Shown here piece after piece: positions 54,955 through 64,000 of a DNA stretch of 64,000 nt. Under the pieces are notes generated by a model. It had not been told where the DNA came from. It was given only the letters and a program-made list of their open reading frames with translations, and searched no databases. The DNA is from Iris pallida (taxonomy: Eukaryota > Streptophyta > Magnoliopsida > Asparagales > Iridaceae), in assembly GCA_029216955.1 (NCBI GenBank), contig JANAVB010023996.1, forward strand, positions 11,565,730-11,629,729, in the 5' to 3' direction. A program made the translations under genes and the position numbers. Each line of letters opens with the position of its first letter. Position 1 is the first letter of the stretch.

Positions 54955-56562
54955 GAACACCGTCTTCACATGAGGAGAGACGGACGGAGCGGTGGAAGAA
55001 GCACTTTCCGAATCATACCCATGTAGTGAGAAGTCATCGGGGTATGTGGGAATGTTCTCCTCGGGTTCGGACTCGGAAGGAGCAGTACCCCCAGCTTCAG
55101 AGCTTGCTTTATCTTAAGAGTCGTGGACGTTCTCAGGGACGTCAGTATTTGCTGTGTCTGATAGGAAAGTTGCTTCCCTCGACTCGTCTCCTTGGAACAT
55201 CAGATTATCGTGGATGTTCGGAGGAGTGCTACCCCCAGTTCCAGCGACCCCCTGTGTTATGGACGATGAATCTCCCACTGTGGCAAATTTTGTCTTAGAG
55301 CGAGTACCTTGGAAAACTCTGGTGGTGGGCGCCCGCTTGGACGATAGTCTTTTAGTCGAAGTGTTTGAGATCTTCGGGCTAGGAACATTTGTCTTCTTCC
55401 CTCTTGCATCAGCGGGGACTTTCCGAGCAGAGTTACAGGAGACGACGGGAAGTACCTCGTCCTCGGAAGGCGACTATTGCAGTCTTTGAAAGACGGACTG
55501 TCGGTCTTCTCGTACCGTTGCGTTGTTGCAGCAATAGTTGACGATGACTTGGGTGCAGTGACGACCGTGAGAGGACTCTTGGCATCCTGGGGCACCTTCT
55601 CTTTCCTTGCGTTTGTGGAGGATGGCCTCACGAAAGTCCGGATCGACAATATTTGCTCCCTGGATTTTGGAAGACTTTTGGGAACCTCTCTGTCCGTTTG
55701 CCGTCGGGGGCTGGACTCGAGTGGTCTTATACAACTTCCCATCAGAGGCTCGCATAACAGTACACGGGATGCTCGGATGGTCAGAGGTCGGATCAACGGA
55801 CCGAGCTTGCCAAGCTCGTACTGCCTTAGACTTCATCGTTCTAGCGCGTAAGGGCACATAGTAGGAAGAGTCTAAGTGGTGATGGAGAGAATCAGACGTG
55901 TCTTCTTGGGAGCATAGGAGATCAGGACCATAGGTGGGGCGGTCGAAGACAGAGCCATGTAGGATAGGCGTCATGCGGCTAGAATCAGCAATCCTCATAC
56001 GGCTGGAACCCTTGGCCGTATGAGTGTTCTTCATGCGGCTGGAAATCCTGGCCGCATGAGTACTATGCATTTGGCTAGCGGTTTCAGCCGCATGATCATC
56101 ATTCATGCAGCTGGCAATCTGGGTCGCATGAAACTTCGCTCTGCGGTTGGTGCCCTTGTTAGGTTTCTTTTTGGAGCCCACAGAATCACTCTTTGCCCCT
56201 GTATGTCCAGCATCGTAGTGCTTTCCTCTGCCGGACTTGGGGACTGTCAAGTCTTATATGGCTTGAAGTAGGACCGCCCGAGAGTCGCCTTCGTCGTCTT
56301 GGGTAGCAGAGAGTACTCCATCGAGGACCTCGGAAGGAGCAAATGATTTTGGCCTCCACTCTTTGCGAGCCTTCGTTGTGCGGGTGCGGTTCTGGACCGG
56401 GCCAGCGCTTTCTTCGGAGAGCATTTCCTCGAACGCCTGCAGGTCGAAGCGGACGACCATCTTCTGTTGTGTGGAGCCAAGTTTGGCTGCATCCGACTGC
56501 GTCACCAACTCCTCAGCCTTGGAGAAGTTTGTCCCCACCAGAGTCGACATCGTGTTTTCCAT
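54955..56562 (-). pseudogene. G3 leader ORF
   Basis: ATG 56562 is within the LTR end; the frame passes through the PBS as MENTMSTLVGTNFSK, then AKLGSTQQKMVVRFDLQAFEEML. A 258-codon open part (55474-56250) holds HAAETASQMHSTHAARISSRMKNTHTA-type repeats (given here in short: HAAxxxSRM), GSVFDRPTYGPDLL, DSSYYVPLRARTMKSKA, MRASDGKLYKTTRVQ and AILHKRKEREG. The last 500 bp hold frameshifted readings with FSKVLALR and KISNTSTK-like stretches. It is similar to G1 along its whole length. Unknown function. Confidence 0.65.
56531..56549 (-). promoter_or_regulatory. G3 primer-binding site
   Basis: Minus strand TGTCGACTCTGGTGGGGAC, three bases inside the LTR; two changes from G1, including one in the TGG that pairs with the tRNA end. 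Confidence 0.7.
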
Positions 56563-57738
56563 GAAATATAAAAGAGCAGAATAATTATCGGAGGACTGGA
56601 CTTTTACTTCACGTTACAAACTCGCTTGTACAAAGAAAGCCTAGGAACGAAAACCTAGGTACAGCAGTCTAAGTACAATTATTTATTTTAGATTCTGGAG
56701 GGTGAAGATAGAGGCTCGAAAAAGCTAAGGCAGCTCTGCCTTACTCCTTGGACGATCGGCATGCAGCCTTGGCTCCAGAAGATTGCTAGGCGTTGAAGAA
56801 ATGCTCTTTTTGCTCTCTCTCTGCTTTTTCTCTCCAAGTATTCTAGTGCTCTCTCTGATCTCGAAAAAAGGGTCTTTCTGCAAGGGAATGGCACCTTACT
56901 ATTTATAGGAGGGAATGCAATCATTAGGGTTTATAATGATTGTCCCTTGAAGTGGCGGCGGCCTGTTGATTGATCAATCCGAGCCATTAATCTTAAGCGT
57001 GATGAATCTGGGCCATTTAGTGTAGATTGCACCAAATCCTATCAGTAATTAATGCTGATTGGAATAAATCTCTACGAATCTGAATGAATAAGTTTAATTC
57101 ATTCTCCTGCCACGTGTCCCAGATTATTGGGATTTGACCCAATCTTTGATTGCAGTAAATCTGAGAAATTGATTAGCTTTATGACACGTGTCCTGGGAGT
57201 CACTGAGCCGCATAAGGATTGAGCCGCATAAGGTTGGAGCCGCATAAAACTAGCCACGTGTCAGAGCCGCATAGAGATGATCCTTGCGAGCCGCATGGGG
57301 AGGCCACTGCTTGAGCCGTATAGGGGTGATTCGATCTGGGCCGCATAGGGCGACCTCGGCCTGAGCCGCATGGGGAGCACCTGCTCGAGCCGTATATGAC
57401 TCTCCACGTGTCTGGGCTACGTGGTATTTTCTGGATCTCGGAGGATTGTGTCAGAGATCTCCTTTGATTTCCTAGGAGTCTGTCATTATGACAGAGTCAT
57501 AATTGCCTCTTTGTGTCAGGCCTGTCGCTTCGTCAGAGCGGTCAGCCACCAAAGTAATTAATGCAGTGTAGGGTGGAGGGGAGAACTGTTTGCAAGCCAT
57601 GTGTCTTCTGAGCCGCATGGACTGTCTTGAGCCACATAGTCCCTTGTGCTGCGTGACTCTCTAAGCCGCATGCTTTCTGAGCCGCATGGGGTTCCCTGGC
57701 CACATGGATCTTTCTTTATTATTTTCTTTGCTTCTACA
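56553..57738 (-). repeat. G3 5' LTR
   Basis: 1186 bp; minus strand TGTAGAAGC...ATGGAAAACA. TATA 56899-56908. agccgcat copies at 57200-57400 and 57610-57690. Followed by GCTGC then the H leader. Confidence 0.9.
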
Positions 57739-57743
57739 GCTGC

Positions 57744-58043
57744 AACAGCCAAAATCTTCTTTGGGGCTTCTTTGTTCAGGAGGTTCTAGAGCGCAGTCTC
57801 CTCTGTCGTGTTGCTCGTCGCAGTAGCCTTCGATAACCAGGTACGTCGAGTCTTCTTCAGTTTTATGAACATCTTCGAAGGACTCGACTTTTCTTTAGAA
57901 AGGAGACCTTCAAAGGCTTGTTGGTCGAAACATACGACCAACGTCTTTTGAGAAGTTCCTAGAAAGTTGTCGTCAGATTGGGTCACCACCTTCTCGTTAG
58001 AGAAGAAGGAAGTCTCCAGCATAGTCGTCATCTTGTTTTCCAT
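57744..58043 (-). pseudogene. H leader ORF, N-terminal part
   Basis: ATG 58043 in the LTR end; MENKMTTMLETSF runs through the PBS. The segment LGTSQKTLVVCFDQQAFEGLL aligns with LGSTQQKMVVRFDLQAFEEML of G3. A stop after EETAL (57786) is followed by EAPKKILAVAA up to the G3 insertion. Continues at 26847. Confidence 0.7.
58012..58030 (-). promoter_or_regulatory. H primer-binding site
   Basis: Minus strand TGACGACTATGCTGGAGAC, placed as in G1 three bases from the LTR end, with three changes. Confidence 0.6.
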
Positions 58044-58840
58044 AACAAAAGGTTATATGAATTTTTTGTATATTAAACGTGTAAAGAGTACAATCGTTTC
58101 CAAAACAGAAGATCTAAGTACAAAATTTTTGGAGAAGTATGACGGTAGAGATCTAGCACTACAGCGGCTCCTTTACTCCGTTGATGATCTGACGACGAGT
58201 TAAACTTGCTCTGGCTTTCTAGTGCTTGTGACTGGAACTCTGGGTTGCCAATCGAGATGACGCCAAAGTTATGAAGATATCGAAGCCTTTTCATCGAAGT
58301 AAAACTCCTTCTATTTATAGGTGAGCACATATATGATGTGCATAAGGATTGTGTAGGAATGCTGCACGTAGAGATATGAGAGAATTTTGAGGCTGCACGG
58401 AGAGGGCTGCTAGAGAGATGACACATGGCGGATGCTGGGATTCTCTTTTATCAAGATCTTGGGGAGTTATCAACATAACTGAATAAACGACAAATGGCAT
58501 ACGTTTAGTGTTGATTGGATAAACCTGAGTAGATTTTGTTCCTTTCGCTGAAGTTAGATTTTGTCTTTATCTTAGGGGGCCATTGGTTTAAACAAACCGA
58601 CTGGATATGGCCCACTTCCATAGGAACAAACTCCGTCCTTATCCTTTGTTTAAACAAACTGATATGATATGGCTCTTATCAACAGAATCAAACTCTGTTT
58701 TATCTTCAGAGTGGTGGTTTAAGCAAACCGATTAGATGATATCTGACAAGGTAAAACTACTCGTTTGTGGCCATATGGGACAATGCTACCTCACAGGACC
58801 GTGCATCTATGCGAGCTGTGCTTCTGGTAAGGCTTCGTTA

Positions 58841-59395
58841 TCACTGTGCTTTTAGGTGATGAGTAGACTGTGTTTTTGAAGACGATGGGATCACTATGCT
58901 TATGGGCGGCGAGGAGACTGTACTTCAGGCGACGGTGTCACTACACTTTGGAGCGATGAGTAGACTGTGTTTCGAAGATGATGGAGTAACTGCACTTTTG
59001 GGCGACGAGAAGAATGTGTTTCAAAGACGATGGAGTCACTGTGCTTTAGAGCGACAAGTACACTGTATTTCAAAGACGACGGAGTTACTGCACTTTTGGT
59101 TGACGAGGAGACTGTGCTTCGAAGACTACAGAGTCACTCTACTTTGGAGCGACGAGTAGACTTGTGTTTGAGGCAACAAAGTGTCAACTGAAGGACCCAT
59201 TGACCGGGATACACTTCTGGGTGGGATGGAAGAAGCTGCGCTTATGAGTCAAACCGAGGGAGCTGCGTTTCTGAGTCAAACTGAAGTGATTGTGCTTCTG
59301 AGTCGAACTGAAGTCGATGCGCTTCTGAGTCGAGCTGAAGTGGCTGCGCTTCTGAGTCGAGTTAAAGTAGCTGCATTTTTTAGTCAAAGGAGCTA
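58841..59395. repeat. H U3 minisatellites
   Basis: 58841-59180: about seven 49-bp units with gcgacgagtagactgtgtttc and gacgatggagtcactg. 59229-59395: about six 30-bp units with ctgcgcttctgagtcgaactgaag. Both are upstream of the minus-strand TATA box, as is the CCGCATG array in the related LTRs. Confidence 0.85.
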
Positions 59396-59630
59396 GTTTT
59401 TGTCGAAGTCATAAAAGCAATTTAATGACTGCTCTTTCAACGGATGAGTCAATCATCCTCTTCTTTAATTATCGTCGTTATTTGGGGAATTCAAGAAGTT
59501 TGTGGCCTAGGATTCAGTCAATTGAACATATTAAATGAGATTCATTGTGCTGAGTGCTAGGTTCATCCCATTAATTTAGGGGTCTTTGACCGGTTGACAC
59601 GTATCATTTGGGGTTAGACCACACTCAGCC

Positions 59631-60195
59631 TATATAAAGGGGAGCTTTTCTTAAGAGTTACGTCCACTATCTCTTAGCATTCCCACCATTATGCTCGATC
59701 CAGACTTTGTTTTGAACGATCGTTGGACTTGCACAAGTCGACTTTTGGTTGTGGATCCCTTTGTTTAGAGAAGCTATGTCCTTGTAGAAGAACTGCTACT
59801 GGATTTTGAGTTGCACTTGAGCGTTTGGCGTGAGGAGTTCAAACCTATACAACATCTTGGAGGTCCTCGAGATCCAAGCTTCCGGGTTTGGATTGATTGC
59901 TTATCCAAGAGGCATATGTTGTGTCTTGTCCTGCTCAAGAGCCGCAGTAGTGTGACGAACAGGATCTGTATTCTGGCTCGGGCCAATGGTTGCTTCATTA
60001 CCCATATTGGAGTTGCTCTGCGTCTGGCTAAAAAGTGGTTTGCTCTGGCGAGGAAGTGATTCGCTCTAACAAACGGCACGTATGATGGGCTACGTACTTC
60101 TAAAGATTGCCTACTTGTAGACTTTAGGTGTTTTAGTCTTTATATGTAATCATGAATAATCTGTAATAGATCTTTGTAGACATGATTTTAATAAA
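59631..60195 (+). promoter_or_regulatory. Opposite-strand TATA and AATAAA pair in H U3
   Basis: tatataaagg at 59631-59640 and aataaa at 60190-60195 on the plus strand, 550 bp apart. An open reading of about 90 codons lies between (ending 60059; VWREEFKPIQHLGGP, SLRLAKKWF-like end) but has no ATG in frame. This may be an antisense transcription unit; weakly supported. Confidence 0.3.
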
Positions 60196-60438
60196 GAACT
60201 TTTTATGCACCATCTTTGTCTGTTGTGGCTTTTTATTATTTTCTGCGCTTTTGGATAACTGCGCTATTATGAAGTTTGTATGCAACAACTTCTTATCACC
60301 TGCACTTTTGTCACAGCTGCACTTTTTCATGCTTGTACATTACGCCTTAAATTCTACACAATAGCTGTAGTTCCTTCCACTTTTTATTAAAGGCCATGTG
60401 TCCGCCTAGTTTTGGTGTGTGTATATTGGGTGTCTACA

Positions 60439-61439
60439 AGCTTACCCTCAAGAGACGACATGCATCTCTTACCATGAACTCTAGGTGAGTTTTTTTAAAG
60501 AGTCATGGTATGAAGCCTTGTACTTCCTTGTGGTTCTACACCGCTTTGACATAGCCCAAAGCCGAGGCTACTCCTCATCGTAGTGTAATACCATTGTAGC
60601 TTAAGGTCCCAACCTCTTTATAGTGCCAAACTACCTAGCATTAAGCCTTACACTTCCTTATGGTGTTACGTCGCTGTGATATGGTTCGCGTAACCGAATC
60701 ATTACCCTCTCTAGGTACCTCTTAGTGGTGTCACACTACTATAACATGAGGTCACCAATCCTTTTATAGTGTTACCTAATACTCTTTATTTTATAGCATT
60801 AGGCTACCTGCCTATGTGTGGTGCTACCTCGCTGTGACATGGCCCAAAGTCTAGGCTTTACCCTCTCGATCAATGTACCTCATGTGGCGTCACCCTACTG
60901 TAGCATGCAGTACTATGATCCTTTGTTGTGTTGTGCTACCCGTGCTTTCTGTGAAGCACGACGAACATTCAAAATGCTCGAGAACTTATTAAGGCGTCTA
61001 AGCATCCTCCCATGGGACATGTTCTACACAAATAACAAATAGTAGACAAGAGTGGTTCTGGTCCGTAATTCCTCATTATCTCAAAGGACAAACCATTCGT
61101 TCTCATTTTCTCCCTGTCAATGGTCCTCCCTTGAACCAAAAGGTAGATGCCTAGTAGAATTTGTTTTGAATTAATAGTATCACGACCCGCACCCGCTTTT
61201 CGGGATAGGAGTAAATAGCCAAGTCCAGCCTATGTCGCAGCATCGACGGTTGTACGCTATCTGGTCTCAATGTCAAACCAAATACAACAAAATCATATCT
61301 AATTGCTCATTCACAATAATTATTCAAACTATAAATCCAATAGTACATCAAAATGACATTCGGGAACAAATCCACTAAATATTTTTAAAAAGAACTATCT
61401 AATCTATTTAGAATCTAAGTTCGACCTCCAAAATCTCTA
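60439..61439. other. Non-coding flank with imperfect tandem repeats
   Basis: 60500-60960 holds about three 150-bp imperfect repeats with gtgttac(g/c)tcgctgtgacatgg and gtggtgtcac..ctactgtagcatgag. 61180-61260 begins cacgacccgcacccgcttttcggg, like the start of another plant LTR. No gene is seen. Confidence 0.5.
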
Positions 61440-62990
61440 TGTAACACCCAGTTTTCTAAAAATGAGGGTAATTTTAAAATTTTGTAATTATAATCATTTA
61501 ATAATGATATTTAAATCATATTGTGATTTTTGGCGATTTTAATCAATTTAAAACTATTTAAAACATTGAATTATGATTTTGATGGTTAACTAGTTAACCC
61601 TAGTTTTGCTAAGCCTAGAGACTAACCATGACCAAGGGAGCCTAGCCATGTGATTAGGATGACTAATTATAAGTTTTTAGCCTAAGGGTATTTTGGTCAT
61701 TTTTGACTTATTAATGAAAATTGTTTTGATTAATTAGTATTGTGCTAATTGAATTGTTAGGGACTAAACTAGTTTTGACTAAACCTAGATGTTAATGATG
61801 CTCATGGATGTTTAGTTAGAAGGTTTTAGACTTAATGGTTAAGTTAGACTAACAATATCTAGATATTTCATAGTAGGATATTTACCCCTTAGGATATTTG
61901 TGAAAAAGAAAGCTTTATGACTAGTTGAACCAATAGGAAGGCTTAGAATTGGGTGGACAACTCCTAGCCACTCATCTACATAAAAAACTAACCCTAATTC
62001 ATCGAATGACCAGCCATCAAGTGCCCCCTCCCTTCCTATAAAGAATCCTTAAGAAAACCCTTGCCTCTTTTTACCACTACATAGAACCCTAAGTGTTCTT
62101 CCCCAAATTAGAGAGCTTCCCTCTTTGATTTGATTTTCTTTCCCTCACATTCCTCCATCCAAACTTCTCCTAATCCATCCTACACCATCAAGGAAGGATT
62201 CTATACAAGAATTTGGGAAGGTGCAAAGGGAGATGTCCTTTTGGATAGATCTTCGTATCGGAGCCGTGTCAAAAAGATTTTCATTGGGATTCCACTCCCA
62301 ATAGGTAAAACCAATCCTCTAACTTGATTTCCTTTATATATTAATTAGTTTTGAATCCAAAGGATCCACCCCCATGCATGTGTCCCCTTTAGATTCAATT
62401 TTGAGACCATTTGGAGTCCATTTGAGGATGTTATAGGTGTGTCTTGTGTCCTACTTGATAGATCCCAAATTAGGACACCCCATGTGTATGTATGTATGAT
62501 AATAGTTTAAATAGATATTTAAATTCGGTTTTAGAATGGTTAGAGAGTGGATTGATATTAGTTAGGATGGTTAGAATGAGTTTCATTTGGATACCTATGT
62601 TGGTATCCAAGTATCTTGGCCAACCCAAATTCGTCATAATTTTCATCCACGTTTTTATTAACCAAAGCAACTTAGAAATATCATAACTTTTAGCTTAGAA
62701 CTCTGATTTATCTCCCATTTTTTAAAAGAACCGTATCGAAGTTAGCTTTCCAAATATATATTTTAATAAGCCAAATTCTTTCTGAAACATTCTGTAAAAT
62801 TATTTGAGTGTCAGCTGTACGAAAGACGAACATATTTCGGTTTTTTCTCGATTTCGGGAGCTTTCGGACACCAAAATGCGATCCGTTTGAAGTTTCGGAA
62901 ACCTAACACGAAGGGCTACAACATAATGTAATCCTGTATTTTATTTAAGGTCCAATTGATATAGTATTGGTTTTAAGTAGAAGAGTGACT
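61440..62990 (+). repeat. Chromovirus-like LTR start
   Basis: Starts TGTAACACCCAGTTTTCTA, a frequent start of plant gypsy chromovirus LTRs, and shares text with 18614 onward (ccatgtgattagg). Possible TATA at 62036 (cctataaagaa). No end or internal region is found in the window. Confidence 0.4.
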
Positions 62991-62999
62991 ATACAATAT

Positions 63000-64000
63000 A
63001 TGCATTTTGTGTAACCTATGAGCCTATGTAGTATGGATATTAAATGAATATAGAGTATGTAATGCATGATATGTTAGATGAATGAAATGATATAAATATG
63101 ATATATATCCTTTTTATATTAATGTATATATATGGTTGAGTGCAAGCATGTAGGAATGCAATTAATATAATGCATATAAGCAATGCATAAATGTATGAAT
63201 AAAAGAATGACATACAATGTATGCATGAAAGTATATAATGAATGCTAGATATGAATGCAAGGTATATATATAATGATAGATATGATTGCATAATGTATAA
63301 ATATTGTAATGCGATATATAATGATAACATGTATGGTAATGTAGAGTATATGATGCAAGCATGAATGAATGGAGGAAAATACATGTATATAGGTAACATA
63401 GAATGTAATATATGAATGCAAGCATGCAAGATAATGTATTGTATCCATATATGATGTATTCAACTTAAAGATAATGTAATATATGAAAGGAATGAATGAT
63501 AATATATAACATAATATATAAGGTAATACAAGGTATAAAATATATGATGTGTGCATGTTTGTATGCGTCTATGTTAATGTATGAAATGATATGAATATAC
63601 AATGTATGCGTATGTATAAAACATATAGGTAATGCAAAGATTCATGAATGAAATGAATGTATGCAATATGTTAATATAAATGCAAGTATCTAATATGCAT
63701 GAATGTAAGTATAATGTAATGCAAGTATACATGTATGTATTATGTAATGTAATATACATGATTTGTATGTATACATATATGAAGGAATAAATGTAATATA
63801 ATGTAGAGTATGCATATATGAATATAATGTATGCAAGTATATAATATATTCAAATATGTATGTATGCATCTATGTATGTATGTATATGTGCATGAATGAA
63901 TGCAAGTATGCATATATGATATGTATGTAGGCATGTATGCAAAGTATGTATATATACATGATATGTATGTATGCATGTATGTAATGTAAGCATGTATGAA
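63000..64000. repeat. ATGTATG/GCAAGTAT-rich microsatellite
   Basis: About 1 kb of degenerate atgtatgcaagtatataatg repeats running to the window end. Open readings on the minus strand (Tyr/Ile/His/Cys rich) are produced by this composition. Confidence 0.85.

Larger units (their letters stand above)
26853..57738 (-). mobile_element. Tat-type Ty3/gypsy retrotransposon G3 (complete, with nested inserts)
   Basis: Bounded by LTRs 56553-57738 (5') and 26853-28039 (3') and by the duplication GCTGC at 26848-26852 and 57739-57743. It sits in the leader gene of element H. Internal order on the minus strand: PBS, leader, gag, protease, linker, RT, RNase H, aRNH, integrase, minisatellites, antisense gene, polypurine tract. 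S1 (32439-49716) splits it between RNase H and aRNH. The two LTRs look nearly identical, so insertion is fairly recent; coding genes carry a modest number of breaks. Confidence 0.9.
58034..60438 (-). repeat. H 5' LTR (Tat type, about 2.4 kb)
   Basis: Low end fixed by homology: ATGGAAAACA next to the PBS. The high end is proposed at 60438, where the minus strand reads TGTAGACACCCAATA, a common plant gypsy LTR start; with no second LTR this end is uncertain. TATA at 58311-58320. U3 contains two minisatellites and an opposite-strand TATA...AATAAA unit. Confidence 0.55.

Noticed and set aside
60818..61042. Small plus-strand ORF (74 codons)
   Set aside because: It lies in the imperfect tandem repeats and shows no domain.
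63040..63976. Several minus-strand ORFs of 60-130 codons rich in Tyr, Ile, His and Cys
   Set aside because: They arise from the ATGTATG microsatellite and have no start context or domain.

Overview
The window is plant nuclear DNA made almost entirely of transposable elements. I can support no host gene, rRNA, tRNA or CRISPR array. The element types point to a seed plant, most likely a flowering plant, in a repeat-dense and probably pericentromeric region: Ty3/gypsy elements of the Tat type, Ty1/copia elements of the SIRE/Maximus type with a third ORF, an L1-like LINE and a CACTA transposon. The species cannot be told from the sequence.

Layout. 1-1421 is the 3' end of a CACTA transposon, inserted in the integrase end of a minus-strand Tat element (G1, 1422-9967). 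G1 shares one LTR (9968-11645) with the 3' end of a second copy (G2, 11646-13425). 13430-17084 is a decayed Tat-like leader-gag-protease remnant on the plus strand (C2). 17085-18480 and about 24930-26087 are diverged inverted arms (T). Between them lie an LTR-like segment from 18614, a (TA)n tract, and a 3'-truncated LINE (about 20546-24235).

The right half is a four-level nest, all minus strand. A Tat-like element H (LTR 58034-60438, leader split at 57743 and 26852) holds the complete Tat element G3 (26853-57738, target duplication GCTGC). G3 holds the SIRE element S1 (32439-49716, target duplication GAACA). S1 holds the SIRE element S2 (40577-48264, target duplication GTAGA). Removing each insert rejoins the gene it interrupts. 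60439-61439 is non-coding with imperfect tandem repeats; 61440-64000 starts like a chromovirus LTR and ends in an ATGTATG-rich microsatellite.

How the genes work together. Tat copies run LTR, leader ORF, gag, protease, an unusual PLTIRLP-repeat linker, RT, RNase H, archaeal-type RNase H, integrase, 3' minisatellites, LTR. SIRE copies run LTR, gag, protease-integrase-RT-RNase H, a conserved non-coding block, ORF3, polypurine tract, LTR. Coding genes of both families carry stops and frameshifts, but ORF3 is open in both SIRE copies.

Most interesting signals: (1) a 73-bp non-coding block between pol and ORF3, kept in both SIRE copies, with a UACG-tetraloop hairpin whose differences preserve pairing only in the sense RNA; (2) an LTR-like promoter (GAACTCGG repeats plus TATA) upstream of ORF3 in both; (3) a Tat leader protein whose start codon lies in the LTR and whose frame runs through the primer-binding site; (4) the octamer GCCGCATG, which recurs in the Tat U3, in leader-gene hairpin repeats and in an antisense gene; (5) that antisense, apparently spliced gene in the G3 3' region.
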